55,391 bases of DNA, from positions 1-55,391 of the forward strand of contig JAENWR010000010.1 in assembly GCA_016649895.1 (NCBI GenBank). Direction: 5' to 3'. Both the position numbers and the translations under genes were made by a program. Origin of the DNA: Acidimicrobiia bacterium. Its GTDB lineage: Bacteria; Actinomycetota; Acidimicrobiia; Acidimicrobiales; SKKL01. Below, in pieces: positions 25,995-33,705 of the stretch; within the stretch, counting starts at the first letter, position 1, and each line of letters opens with the position of its first letter. The notes beneath the pieces were generated by a model. It did no database searches, was not told the DNA's origin, and saw only the letters and a list, made by a program, of their open reading frames with translations.

Positions 25995-26741
25995 ATGCCG
26001 ACGCCTTCGTTCGAGGACCTGCCGCTCGAAGCGATCAGCCGGGCGGCGCACTACAACCACCACCACCGCAGCCTCGGGACCGGCGCAGCTCGGGCGGCGG
26101 TGTTCGGTGCGAGCGACGGGCTCGTCTCCAACGTGGCGCTCATCATGGGCGTGGCCGCGGCTGATCCGGCACCCGGCATGGTGCGCCTGGCCGGCATCGC
26201 CGGCCTCGTCGCGGGTGCCGTGTCGATGGCAGCCGGCGAGTACACATCGATGAAGGCGCAAGCCGAGCTCTTCGAGCGAGAGTTGCGGGTCGAGAGCCAG
26301 GCCCAGCGCGACAACCCCGGGCTCGAAACGCTCGAGCTGGTCAAGATCTACGAGTCGCGCGGCATGCCCGCCGCGTCCGCCCAGGAGCTGGCCGAGGCGG
26401 TGATGAGCGACCCGAAGGTGGCGCTCGAGGTGCACGCACGCGAGGAGCTCGGCATCGACCCGAGCGAGCTCGGCTCGCCGGTGGCCGCCGCTGCGTGGTC
26501 GTTCGGGAGTTTCGCCCTGGGTGCGATCCTGCCGCTCATCCCCTGGTTCATCGGTGGGGGAGATGGCGCGCTCATGGCGTCGATCGTGTTCGGGCTCCTC
26601 GGCGCCGCGGGCATCGGCGTCCTGGTCGGCCACTTCTCCGGACGCTCGATTCCCTTCGTCGCGGCGCGCCAGGCGCTCATCGCCACCGTCGCGGCGTTGG
26701 TCACCTACGGCATCGGCACGCTGGTGGGTACCGGCATCTGA
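25995..26741 (+). CDS. VIT1/CCC1 family transporter
   Basis: 248 residues. The family signature is RAAVFGASDGLVSNVALIMG in helix 1, then GAVSMAAGEYTSMKAQAEL leading into a charged cytosolic region with many Glu (about 85-150), and three C-terminal membrane helices (AAWSFGSFALGAILPLIPW, ALMASIVFGLLGAAG and VAARQALIATVAALVTYG). Relatives export or sequester Fe2+ or Mn2+; the Glu-rich segment is where metal is bound in plant VIT1. The last 37 bp overlap the end of the convergent mshD gene. Confidence 0.9.
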   Translation: MPTPSFEDLPLEAISRAAHYNHHHRSLGTGAARAAVFGASDGLVSNVALIMGVAAADPAPGMVRLAGIAGLVAGAVSMAAGEYTSMKAQAELFERELRVESQAQRDNPGLETLELVKIYESRGMPAASAQELAEAVMSDPKVALEVHAREELGIDPSELGSPVAAAAWSFGSFALGAILPLIPWFIGGGDGALMASIVFGLLGAAGIGVLVGHFSGRSIPFVAARQALIATVAALVTYGIGTLVGTGI

Positions 26742-27523
26742 GGCTCGACCTCGCGCTCGAACACGCGCACCTCGTGGTGCACGGTGAGCCCGAGTGACCG
26801 GTAGAGGCCGACCGCGGGGAGGTTGTCCGACTCTGTGTAGAGCATCACCTCGGCGAGTCCGCTTCGATGGAGGTGGTCGAACCCGGCGAGGACGAGGCGG
26901 CGCCCGAGCCCGGTGCCGGCGGCCGCGGGATCGACGGCGACCGCGAAGATCTCGCCGATGGGCGGCTCGAGGCCGGCGTGGACCTTCGTCCAGCAGAACC
27001 CGTCGATCGGGTCGCCGGCTTCGCTCGCCGGGTGCAGCAGGAAGCCCTCAGGATCGAACCAGGGCTCGTCGACCTGCGCGGTGAGCTCCGATCGGCCCCA
27101 GCCGCCCTGCTCTGGGTGCCAGTCGAACGCCGCGTTGTTCACGCGGAGCCACTCGTCGTCGTCGAAGCCGACCACGAACGGGCGGGTGTCGAGGGGCGGC
27201 TCGGGCGGCGGAGCGGGCAGCGATCGACGCATCTCCCATAGGGCACGGTCGCCTCCGAGCCCAGCGGATCGGGCGATGCGGGAGTGCTCGGGGGTGGGTT
27301 CGGGGACTCGCCACCGCACCGTTCCGCCGCCGGCTCGGGCGATGCTGGCGACGAGCTCGACCAACAGCGCGGTGGCCGTGTCGACTCCGAGTCGTCCGGT
27401 GCCGGCCGACAGTTCGATCTCCCAGCCCGGGCGTCCCCGCTCGGCCCGGCCGACCGCTCCGTCGAGCGTGACGGTGGCGGTGGTGGCAGCTGGACGGTCG
27501 GTCGGTTCGCTCTGGTGACCCAT
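26705..27523 (-). CDS. mshD: mycothiol synthase-like N-acetyltransferase
   Basis: 272 residues with a weak N-terminal and a well conserved C-terminal GNAT domain. The C-terminal part matches MshD: DDDEWLRVNNAAFDWHPEQG, EPWFDPEGFLLHP, FCWTKVHAG, IGEIFAVAVDPAAAGTGLG, then MLYTESDNLPAVGLYRSLG. MshD acetylates Cys-GlcN-Ins, the last step of mycothiol synthesis, so the organism probably uses mycothiol. ATG 27521-27523 has a TAGGTT -10 box 7 nt upstream; the longer frame from 27532 would use a TTG. Tail-to-tail overlap of 37 bp with the transporter gene. Confidence 0.87.
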   Translation of the reverse strand: MGHQSEPTDRPAATTATVTLDGAVGRAERGRPGWEIELSAGTGRLGVDTATALLVELVASIARAGGGTVRWRVPEPTPEHSRIARSAGLGGDRALWEMRRSLPAPPPEPPLDTRPFVVGFDDDEWLRVNNAAFDWHPEQGGWGRSELTAQVDEPWFDPEGFLLHPASEAGDPIDGFCWTKVHAGLEPPIGEIFAVAVDPAAAGTGLGRRLVLAGFDHLHRSGLAEVMLYTESDNLPAVGLYRSLGLTVHHEVRVFEREVEPQMPVPTSVPMP

Positions 27524-27530
27524 CGGCGGC

Positions 27531-27536
27531 AACCTA
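27531..27536 (-). promoter_or_regulatory. -10 element of mshD
   Basis: TAGGTT on the minus strand, 7 nt before the ATG. Confidence 0.5.
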
Positions 27537-27586
27537 TCGGCGGTCCGAGACGACGCCCCGCGACGGATGAGGCGGCCAGACCGAAG

Positions 27587-27600
27587 GTGACGTCTGTCAC
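27587..27600. promoter_or_regulatory. CRP/FNR-like palindrome
   Basis: GTGA-N6-TCAC (GTGACGTCTGTCAC), the core of a CRP-family operator. Its centre lies about 70 bp from the predicted mshD start and about 69 bp from the predicted start of the small RNA at 27662, both usable activator positions. Protein binding is only inferred. Confidence 0.4.
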
Positions 27601-27649
27601 GAAACGGGAATTCTTGACGCTCTGTGCAGCAAGGCTTGACCGGACGTTG

Positions 27650-27655
27650 TACAGT
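27650..27655 (+). promoter_or_regulatory. -10 element of a candidate small RNA
   Basis: TACAGT followed by CGTC, identical over ten bases to the dnaE promoter region. No plus-strand protein gene starts nearby. A convincing -35 at 17 bp is not visible (TTGACC sits too close at 27636-27641). Confidence 0.4.
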
Positions 27656-27661
27656 CGTCTT

Positions 27662-27748
27662 TGCCAGGTCCCGCCACCTGGCACAAGGTGACCCGGGATC
27701 CGCCGCCTGAGGTCACCCGACCGGCGCTCCTTCGGGGGCGCCGGTTCG
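27662..27748 (+). ncRNA. candidate structured small RNA
   Basis: Three consecutive hairpins follow the -10 box: GCCAGGT with ACCTGGC (27663-27669 and 27676-27682), GGTGACC with GGTCACC (27688-27694 and 27711-27717), and the 11-bp UUCG-capped stem at 27720-27745, which could be its terminator. There is no open frame with coding bias. The third stem may simply terminate the convergent gene at 27773, so the RNA is a hypothesis. It matches no RNA family that I recognise. Confidence 0.4.
27720..27745. terminator. UUCG-capped hairpin
   Basis: An 11-bp stem (27720-27730 with 27735-27745, one G-U pair) closed by a C(UUCG)G tetraloop. It lies 28 bp beyond the stop of the minus-strand gene at 27773 and can act in either direction. 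Confidence 0.65.
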
Positions 27749-27772
27749 CGTTCCGGCCCAGGTCGGGCGCGT

Positions 27773-27964
27773 TCACGCCATGCGGCGCAGCAGACGGTTG
27801 AGGCGACGGCCGGCGCTGCGCAGCGACCGCTCGATCTCGTCGAGGTCGATGGTGATGTCCTCGCGATCGCTGTCCCGATACTCGTTGGCGATGGCTGCCA
27901 GGCGCTGCGTGAGCTCGCTGAGCGTCGTCGCCGCTGACGAGAGCTGGGATTCGTGTTCGTGCAT
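27773..27964 (-). CDS. small helical hypothetical protein
   Basis: 63 residues, predicted all-helical with heptad-like spacing: SSAATTLSELTQRLAAIANE, then an acidic stretch DSDREDITIDLDEIERS and a very basic end SAGRRLNRLLRRMA. It looks like a short coiled coil, possibly nucleic-acid binding through the Arg-rich tail. No family recognised. ATG 27962-27964 is chosen because the longer frame would run through the his leader region. It is convergent to the candidate small RNA and divergent from the his leader. Confidence 0.55.
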   Translation of the reverse strand: MHEHESQLSSAATTLSELTQRLAAIANEYRDSDREDITIDLDEIERSLRSAGRRLNRLLRRMA

Positions 27965-28027
27965 CGTCCGATCTTCCCCCACCGCAGCGCCCGCCGATAC
28001 CGATGGGCCATGGTGAGGCCCGCCCGG

Positions 28028-28033
28028 TACCGT
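28028..28033 (+). promoter_or_regulatory. -10 element of the his operon leader
   Basis: TACCGT ending 9 nt before ATG 28043, which predicts a nearly leaderless start at the leader ORF. Confidence 0.45.
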
Positions 28034-28042
28034 GGCGGCCGC

Positions 28043-28135
28043 ATGAGCGACCGCCATCTGTCCCCCGAACCGCGCCTGTCCCCCGCACCGCGCCTGGCGC
28101 CCGCCACCTCGGCCAACGAGGTGGGGCCGTGCTGA
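28043..28135 (+). CDS. 30-residue leader ORF overlapping hisD
   Basis: ATG 28043 opens a 30-codon frame, MSDRHLSPEPRLSPAPRL and so on, whose TGA (28133-28135) lies 2 codons inside hisD in another frame. It contains three PRL-S/A-P units from an 18-bp DNA repeat and only one His, so it is not a classical His-rich attenuation peptide. Ribosomes translating it would cross and melt the hairpin at 28104-28124 that hides the hisD ribosome site. That suggests translational coupling. Not proved to be expressed. Confidence 0.4.
   Translation: MSDRHLSPEPRLSPAPRLAPATSANEVGPC
28058..28093 (+). repeat. 18-bp tandem repeat in the his leader
   Basis: Two adjacent copies (28058-28075 and 28076-28093) of CTGTCCCCCGMACCGCGC, differing at one base (M is A then C), with a partial third copy at 28094-28105. 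The repeat keeps the leader frame. Confidence 0.8.
28104..28124 (+). promoter_or_regulatory. hairpin covering the hisD ribosome-binding site
   Basis: A perfect 8-bp stem, CCACCTCG with CGAGGTGG, and a 5-nt loop GCCAA. The 3' arm contains GAGG (28118-28121), which sits 7 nt before the hisD GTG and is the evident Shine-Dalgarno site. Confidence 0.5.
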
Positions 28136-29421
28136 GCCGCCTCGACCTGCGTGGGGTCGCCGATGCCGATCTCGCCGTTCGTCTGCCGCGGCCCGAGATG
28201 GCGGGCGAGGGTCCGGTCGCGGCCGTGCGCGCCATCCTCGCCGACGTCCGCCAGCGTGGCGATGCCGCGCTCGTCGAGCTCACCGAGCGGTTCGACGGGG
28301 TGCGCTCCGACCACCTCCGGGTGCCGGCCGACCACTTCACCGACGCCCTCGCCGCGGTCGCCCCCGAGGTGAGAGCAGCCCTCCAGGCGGCCGCCGAGCG
28401 GGTGCGTCTCCACCACCAGACCCAGGTGCGGGCCGATGTCACCCACTCCCACGACGGCATCACCGTCGAGGCCCTCGTCCGGCCGGTCGGCCGAGCCGGC
28501 ATCTACGTGCCGGGGGGGCGCGCCGCCTACCCCAGCACCGTCGTGATGACAGCCATCCCCGCTCAGGTCGCCGGGGTGGCCGAGATCGCCCTGTGCGTGC
28601 CGCCCGATCGCACCACCGGCCGCATCGCCGACGTCACCCTCGCTGCCGCCGCGATCGCGGGGATCGACGAGGTCTACGCCGTCGGAGGCGCCCAGGCCAT
28701 CGCCGCCCTCGCCTACGGCACCGACAGCATCCCCGCCGTCGACGTCATCGCCGGGCCGGGCAGCGTCTACGTCGCCATCGCCAAGCGCGAGGTCGCCGAC
28801 CACGTCGGCATCGCCGCTGCGTTCGCCGGACCGTCCGAGGTGGTTGTCATCGCCGACGACACCACCCCGGTCGACTTCGCCGCCATCGACGTCATCCTCC
28901 AGGCCGAGCACGGTCCCGACGGCCTCGCCTGGCTCATCACCTGGTCCGACACCGCCGCCGACGCCATCGACGCGGCCATCGACCGCCTCGTCGCCGTCGC
29001 CCCCCGGCGCGCCGACATCTCCGAGACACTCGAGAGCGGTGGCCGCCTGGCGCTGGTCGACGGGCCCGAGCAGGCCATGGCCGTCGCCAACCTCATCGCC
29101 CCCGAGCACCTCGAGCTGCTGTGCGAGGACCCTGCTGGTCTGCTGCCGCTCGTCCGCAACGCCGGGGCCGTGTTCTGCGGGCCGCTCTCGCCGGCTTCCA
29201 TCGGCGACTACATCGCCGGCCCCAGCCATGTCCTGCCCACCGACGGCACGGCGCGGTTCTCGAGCGCCCTCACGGTGTCCGACTTCACCAAGGACATCCA
29301 CGTCGTCACCGTCGACCCCGACGGTTTCGACGCCGTGGCCGACCACGTCGTGGCCATCGCCGGCGCCGAGGGCCTCGACGCCCACGCCGAGTCGATCCGG
29401 CTCCGTCAGCGGTCGCGGTGA
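28129..29421 (+). CDS. hisD: histidinol dehydrogenase
   Basis: 430 residues, zinc-dependent NAD enzyme that oxidises L-histidinol to L-histidine in two steps. Typical motifs are RPVGRAGIYVPGGRAAYPS, YAVGGAQAIAALAYGTDSI, VDVIAGPGSVYVAIAKREV, the zinc ligands in LQAEHGPDG, and the C-terminal GDYIAGPSHVLPTDGTARF. The start GTG 28129 gives MLSRLDLRG, as in relatives. First gene of hisDCBHAF; the hisC start overlaps its stop. Translation may be controlled by the hairpin and leader ORF just upstream. Confidence 0.95.
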   Translation: MLSRLDLRGVADADLAVRLPRPEMAGEGPVAAVRAILADVRQRGDAALVELTERFDGVRSDHLRVPADHFTDALAAVAPEVRAALQAAAERVRLHHQTQVRADVTHSHDGITVEALVRPVGRAGIYVPGGRAAYPSTVVMTAIPAQVAGVAEIALCVPPDRTTGRIADVTLAAAAIAGIDEVYAVGGAQAIAALAYGTDSIPAVDVIAGPGSVYVAIAKREVADHVGIAAAFAGPSEVVVIADDTTPVDFAAIDVILQAEHGPDGLAWLITWSDTAADAIDAAIDRLVAVAPRRADISETLESGGRLALVDGPEQAMAVANLIAPEHLELLCEDPAGLLPLVRNAGAVFCGPLSPASIGDYIAGPSHVLPTDGTARFSSALTVSDFTKDIHVVTVDPDGFDAVADHVVAIAGAEGLDAHAESIRLRQRSR

Positions 29422-30509
29422 GCACCGAGGCCGCGGCCGGCCGGCGGCCCGCACCGCGCGACGATCTCGTCGCCATGGAGGGGTACCACTCTCCCCAGGT
29501 CGACGTCGCGGTGCGGCTCAACACCAACGAGTCGCCGCTCGGCCCGCCCGAGGCGTTCGTTCGCGAGCTGGGCGCTGCCATCGCCGGCATCGAGTGGAAC
29601 CGCTACCCCGACCGGGCCGCCACCGGGCTGCGCACCGCTATCGGCGGGCTCCACGGCCTCGGGCCCGAGCAGATCTTCGCTGCCAACGGGTCGAACGAGG
29701 TGCTGCAGTCGCTCTGTCTCGCCTACGGCGGCCCGGGCCGCCGGGTGGTCACGTTCGAGCCGACCTACGCGCTGCACAGCCACATCGCACGGGTCACCAG
29801 CACCGAGGTGGTCACGGGCCGCCGCACCGACGACTTCGCCATCGACCTCGACGAAGCTCGCCGCACCATCGAGTCGGCCCAGCCCACCATCACCTTCCTC
29901 TGCTCTCCCAACAATCCAACGGGGATGGTCGAGCCCGAGGAGGTCGTGCGGGCGGTCGTCGACATGGCCACCGCCGTCGGCAGCCTGGTGGTCGTCGACG
30001 AGGCCTACGGTCAGTTCGCGCCGTGGTCGGCCCTGGCGCTGCTCGACGAGGAGCGGCCCCTCGTGGTCACCCGCACCTACTCCAAGACCTGGGCGATGGC
30101 CGGCGCCCGCCTCGGCTACATGGCCGGCCCCACATGGGTGGTCGACCAGCTCGACAAGGTGGTCCTGCCCTACCACCTCGACGCCGTCACCCAGCTGGCC
30201 GGGACCATTGCGGTCGCCCACCTGGCCGAGATGGAAGCGCGCGTCGCTACCCTCGTCGAGGAGCGTGGTCGGGTGGTCGCCGCCCTCGACGACCTGCCGG
30301 TCACGGTGTGGCCGTCGGGCGCCAACTTCGTCCTCTTCCGCCCCGATGCTCTCGACGGCGACCACGTGTGGTCCCAGCTCATCGACCGGTCGGTCCTCAT
30401 CCGCAACTGCGCCTCCTGGCCCGGCCTCGACGGCTGTCTGCGCATCACCATCGGCACCCGCGACGAGGATGACGCCTTCCTCGCCGCCCTCACGGAGATC
30501 CTCACATGA
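29418..30509 (+). CDS. hisC: histidinol-phosphate aminotransferase
   Basis: 363 residues of a PLP-dependent class I/II aminotransferase. Seen: LNTNESPLGPPEAF, FAANGSNEVLQSLC (cofactor phosphate region), FLCSPNNPTGMVEP, VVVDEAYGQFA, and the Schiff-base Lys in TYSKTWAMAGARLGYM. It makes histidinol phosphate from imidazole-acetol phosphate. GTG 29418 overlaps the hisD stop as GTGA, so I prefer it to the internal ATG at MEGYHSP (29475). Confidence 0.93.
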   Translation: MSTEAAAGRRPAPRDDLVAMEGYHSPQVDVAVRLNTNESPLGPPEAFVRELGAAIAGIEWNRYPDRAATGLRTAIGGLHGLGPEQIFAANGSNEVLQSLCLAYGGPGRRVVTFEPTYALHSHIARVTSTEVVTGRRTDDFAIDLDEARRTIESAQPTITFLCSPNNPTGMVEPEEVVRAVVDMATAVGSLVVVDEAYGQFAPWSALALLDEERPLVVTRTYSKTWAMAGARLGYMAGPTWVVDQLDKVVLPYHLDAVTQLAGTIAVAHLAEMEARVATLVEERGRVVAALDDLPVTVWPSGANFVLFRPDALDGDHVWSQLIDRSVLIRNCASWPGLDGCLRITIGTRDEDDAFLAALTEILT

Positions 30510-31135
30510 CCAGCCTCGGCCCCGACAGCCCCGCATCTCGTTCTGCCACTCGGCGGCGGGTCACCAAGGAGACCTCGATCGACATCTCGATCGACCTCGA
30601 CGCCACTGCCGGCGGAGTGGTCGAGGTGTCGACCGGCCTGCCGTTCTTCGACCACATGGTCTCCCAGCTCGGGCACCACGGCGGGTTCGACCTCAAGGTG
30701 ATCGCCACCGGCGACCTCGAGATCGACGCCCACCACACCGTCGAGGACACCGGGATCCTGCTCGGCGAGGCGTTCGCCGAGGCGCTCGGCGACAAGGCCG
30801 GTGTACGACGTTTTGCCTCCAATCGGGTGCCGCTCGACGAGGCGCTCATCGACATCGCACTCGACCTGTCGGGCCGGCCGTACCTCCACTACGCCATCGA
30901 CCCGCCCGGCGAGAAGATCCTGGGCGATCCACCGTTTGATCCCCAGCTCACCGAGGAGTTCTGGCGGGCGTTCATCACCTCGGCTGCCATCACGCTCCAC
31001 CTCGAGCTGGTGCGCGGCAAGAACACCCACCACATCATCGAGGCCACGTTCAAGGGCGTCGCCCGGTCGCTGCGCGACGCGGTGCGCGTCGAGGTCGAGG
31101 GCGGTGTCGTGCCATCGACGAAGGGCACCTTGTGA
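30506..31135 (+). CDS. hisB: imidazoleglycerol-phosphate dehydratase
   Basis: 209 residues, the monofunctional IGP dehydratase without the histidinol phosphatase domain found in enterobacteria. Metal-binding His/Glu repeats are in PFFDHMVSQLGHHGGFDL, EIDAHHTVEDTGILLGEAF and GKNTHHIIEATFKGVARSL. Manganese clusters bind these motifs. ATG 30506 overlaps the hisC stop (ATGA). A histinol-phosphate phosphatase must be encoded elsewhere. Confidence 0.95.
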   Translation: MTSLGPDSPASRSATRRRVTKETSIDISIDLDATAGGVVEVSTGLPFFDHMVSQLGHHGGFDLKVIATGDLEIDAHHTVEDTGILLGEAFAEALGDKAGVRRFASNRVPLDEALIDIALDLSGRPYLHYAIDPPGEKILGDPPFDPQLTEEFWRAFITSAAITLHLELVRGKNTHHIIEATFKGVARSLRDAVRVEVEGGVVPSTKGTL

Positions 31136-31779
31136 TCCCTGCACCTTCCACGGGCGATCGGCCGCTGGTGGCCGTCCTCGACTACGAGATCGGCAACCTC
31201 CGCTCGGCCCAGAAGGGGCTCGAGCGCGCCGGCGCCGACGCCCGCCTCACCGCCGACCCCGGCCTCATCGCCGCCGCCGCCGCCGTGGTGCTCCCCGGGG
31301 TGGGCGCGTTCGGACGGTGCATGGAAGCGCTGCACCGCACGGGTCTCGCCGACATCGCGGTCGACGCTGCGGCATCGGGCCGCCCGTTCCTCGGCATCTG
31401 CGTTGGCATGCAGCTCATGTACGAGGGCTCCGACGAATCACCTGGGGTGCCGGGACTCGACATCCAGCCCGGCACCATCCGGCGACTCCCCGCCGGGGTG
31501 AAGCACCCGCAGATGCAGTGGAACATCCTGCGTCCCACCCGGCCGTCGGCGCTCCTCGACGGACTGCCCGATCCGGCGTGGGTGTACTTCGTGCACTCCT
31601 ACGCCGCCGAGGACGGCGACGACACGGTGGCGCACTGCGACTACGGCGGGCCCGTCGTGGCCGCCATCGAGCGGGGCACCGTGAGCGCCACCCAGTTCCA
31701 CCCGGAGAAGTCGGGCGACGTCGGCCTGGCCCTCCTGGCCAACTGGGTCGAGCGCGTGCGCGTCGGAGTGGCGGCCTGA
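31132..31779 (+). CDS. hisH: imidazole glycerol phosphate synthase subunit HisH
   Basis: 215 residues, class I glutamine amidotransferase. The nucleophile Cys90 is in [15 protein letters not shown], and His190 and Glu192 in [10 protein letters not shown] complete the triad; the oxyanion region [12 protein letters not shown] is present. It hydrolyses glutamine and passes ammonia to HisF. The start GTG 31132 overlaps the hisB stop (GTGA). HisA separates it from hisF. Confidence 0.95.
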   Translation: MIPAPSTGDRPLVAVLDYEIGNLRSAQKGLERAGADARLTADPGLIAAAAAVVLPGVGAFGRCMEALHRTGLADIAVDAAASGRPFLGICVGMQLMYEGSDESPGVPGLDIQPGTIRRLPAGVKHPQMQWNILRPTRPSALLDGLPDPAWVYFVHSYAAEDGDDTVAHCDYGGPVVAAIERGTVSATQFHPEKSGDVGLALLANWVERVRVGVAA

Positions 31780-32516
31780 TGGACCTGTTCCCCGCCATCG
31801 ACATGCTCGACGGTCGCGTCGTGCAGCTCGTGCAGGGCGACTTCGACTCGGGCACCGTCCACGGCAACGATCCCGTCGCCGTGTCGCTCGGCTTCGAGGC
31901 CGCCGGCTGCCCGTGGATCCACTGCGTCGACCTCGACGCCGCCAAGACGGGAGAGCCCCGCAACCGCCACCTCATCGCCGCGGTCGTCGAGGCGGTCTCG
32001 ATCCCGGTGCAGGCCAGTGGGGGAGTGCGCGACGACGATGCTGCCCGCGCTCTCTTCGACATCGGGGTCAACCGGGTCGTGATCGGCACCGCGGCGCTCG
32101 AGGACCCATCGCTCATCGAACGGGTGGCCGCCCGCCAGCGCGTGGCTCTGGGTCTCGACGTCCGGGGCCGCGAGGTCGCGGTGCGTGGCTGGACGGAGGG
32201 CTCGGGCCTCGACTGGGCCGACGTGCTCGCCGAGCTGTCCGGGGCCGGTGCCGAGGCCGTCATCGTCACCCAGATCGATCGCGAGGGGCTCATGGGCGGT
32301 CCCGACATCGAGGGCCTCTCCGAGGTGCTGGCGGCCACCACGCTCCAGGTCGTCGCCTCGGGCGGCGTGTCAAGCATCGACGATCTCCGTGCCCTCGACG
32401 CCATCGAGGTCGACGGGCGCCGGCTGTCCGGAGCGGTGGTCGGCACCGCCATCTACGAGCGAGCCGTCCCCGTTGCCGAGGCAGTGGAGGTGCTGCGATG
32501 CGCGCCGCACGCGTGA
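31779..32516 (+). CDS. hisA: ProFAR isomerase HisA (possibly PriA-like)
   Basis: 245-residue TIM barrel with catalytic Asp8 in [19 protein letters not shown] and Asp127 in [10 protein letters not shown], and the phosphate loops [12 protein letters not shown] and [14 protein letters not shown]. It isomerises ProFAR to PRFAR. The stretch [13 protein letters not shown] resembles the loop of bifunctional PriA of other actinobacteria, but a separate trpF is present at 39875, so a second activity is not needed. ATG 31779 shares one base with the hisH stop (TGATG). Confidence 0.93.
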   Translation: MDLFPAIDMLDGRVVQLVQGDFDSGTVHGNDPVAVSLGFEAAGCPWIHCVDLDAAKTGEPRNRHLIAAVVEAVSIPVQASGGVRDDDAARALFDIGVNRVVIGTAALEDPSLIERVAARQRVALGLDVRGREVAVRGWTEGSGLDWADVLAELSGAGAEAVIVTQIDREGLMGGPDIEGLSEVLAATTLQVVASGGVSSIDDLRALDAIEVDGRRLSGAVVGTAIYERAVPVAEAVEVLRCAPHA

Positions 32517-33286
32517 TCCCGTGCCTCGACGTCCACGCCGGACGGGTTGTCAAGGGCACAAACTTCGTCGATCTGCGCGACGCGGGCGACCCCGTCGAGC
32601 TGGCGACCCGCTACGACCTCGAGGGCGCCGACGAGATCATCTTCCTCGACATCACCGCCTCGTCGGACGAGCGCGACACCATCGTCGACCTCGCTCGGCG
32701 GGTGGCCGAACAGGTGTTCATCCCGTTCACCATCGGAGGCGGCATCCGCAGCGTCGACGATGCTCGCAAGCTCCTGCGCGCCGGGGCCGACAAGGTCTCG
32801 GTGAACACCGCGGCCATCGAACGGCCCGTGCTCATCGCCGAGCTGGCCGAAGAGTTCGGGGTGCAGTGCGTGGTCGTGGCCATCGACGGCCGGCGGGTCG
32901 ACGACGCGTCGACATCGCTCGGCGACGTCCCCACCGGCTTCGAGGTGTTCACCCACGGCGGCCGCCGTCCCACGGGCATCGACGTCGTCGAGTGGGCCCA
33001 GCGGGCCGAAAAGCTCGGTGCCGGCGAGATCCTCCTCACGTCGATGGACCGCGACGGCACCCGCGAGGGGTTCGACCTGTTGATGACCCGTGCCGTGGCC
33101 GATGCCGTGAACGTGCCCATCATCGCCTCGGGTGGCGTCGGCACCCTTGAGCACCTGGTCGACGGGATCGTCGAGGGCGGTGCCGACGCGGTGCTCGCCG
33201 CGTCGATCTTCCACTTCGGTGAGCACAGCGTGGCCGAGGCCAAGGCGTTGATGTCCGAATGTGGGGTCACGGTGCGCCCCATCTGA
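32498..33286 (+). CDS. hisF: imidazole glycerol phosphate synthase subunit HisF
   Basis: 262-residue TIM barrel, the cyclase partner of HisH. Catalytic Asp11 is in [18 protein letters not shown], and the second Asp in [11 protein letters not shown]. Phosphate-binding loops [19 protein letters not shown] and [15 protein letters not shown] are present. It forms imidazole glycerol phosphate and AICAR from PRFAR and ammonia. The start lies 19 bp inside hisA. Confidence 0.96.
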   Translation: MRAARVIPCLDVHAGRVVKGTNFVDLRDAGDPVELATRYDLEGADEIIFLDITASSDERDTIVDLARRVAEQVFIPFTIGGGIRSVDDARKLLRAGADKVSVNTAAIERPVLIAELAEEFGVQCVVVAIDGRRVDDASTSLGDVPTGFEVFTHGGRRPTGIDVVEWAQRAEKLGAGEILLTSMDRDGTREGFDLLMTRAVADAVNVPIIASGGVGTLEHLVDGIVEGGADAVLAASIFHFGEHSVAEAKALMSECGVTVRPI

Positions 33287-33313
33287 GATGTCGTCGCCGG
33301 CCGAGCCAACCGG

Positions 33314-33319
33314 TACCGT
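33314..33319 (+). promoter_or_regulatory. -10 element before the GroES-like gene
   Basis: TACCGT ending 7 nt before the first of two duplicated ATGs (33327), not the one that opens the GroES-like frame (33350). Confidence 0.5.
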
Positions 33320-33320
33320 C

Positions 33321-33366
33321 CACCCGATGAGCACCCCCCAGGCCACCCGATGAGCACCCCCCAGGG
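33321..33366 (+). repeat. 23-bp tandem duplication spanning a start codon
   Basis: CACCCGATGAGCACCCCCCAGG occurs at 33321-33342 and again at 33344-33365, a 23-bp period. Both copies carry ATG AGC ACC CCC CAG. Because 23 is not a multiple of three, the first copy opens a different frame, an 8-codon ORF (33327-33353, MSTPQATR) whose TGA overlaps the second ATG as ATGA. Confidence 0.9.
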
Positions 33367-33700
33367 CGCAGGCCTCTCCGGCGACGACAAGCTGCCCATC
33401 AAGATGCTGAACGACCGCATCCTCGTGACGATCGACAGCCCCGAGGGCGAGCGTCGGTCGTCGGGCGGCATCCTCATCCCGGCCACGGCGCAGCAGGCGA
33501 AGCGCCTCACCTGGGCTGGCGTGGTGGCGGTGGGACCCAACGTGCGCTCGATGGAGCCGGGCGACCAGGTGCTCTTCAACCCCGAGGACCGCTACGAGGT
33601 CGAGGTCCGCGGCGACGACTACATCATCTTGCGCGAGCGCGACATCCACGCCGTGGCCGCCACGCGCCTGGCCGAAGGCAGCACCGGCCTGTACCTCTGA
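33350..33700 (+). CDS. GroES-like co-chaperonin (Cpn10 family)
   Basis: 116 residues with the Cpn10 fold: MLNDRILVTIDSPEGERRSSGGILIPATA (N-terminal strand and mobile loop), VVAVGPNVRSMEPGDQVLFN and DDYIILRERDIHAV. It lacks a neighbouring groEL and is a little longer than GroES (about 97), with an extra polar N-terminus and a C-terminal tail GSTGLYL. The mobile loop does not end in the usual hydrophobic tripeptide at its exact place, so partnership with GroEL is uncertain. The start is ATG 33350, second copy of the 23-bp duplication. Confidence 0.85.
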   Translation: MSTPQGAGLSGDDKLPIKMLNDRILVTIDSPEGERRSSGGILIPATAQQAKRLTWAGVVAVGPNVRSMEPGDQVLFNPEDRYEVEVRGDDYIILRERDIHAVAATRLAEGSTGLYL

Positions 33701-33705
33701 CCGCC

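Noticed and set aside
27614-27655. TTGACG or TTGACC as -35 for the TACAGT at 27650
   Set aside because: Spacings of 30 and 8 bp are unsuitable for a standard promoter, so no -35 is claimed.
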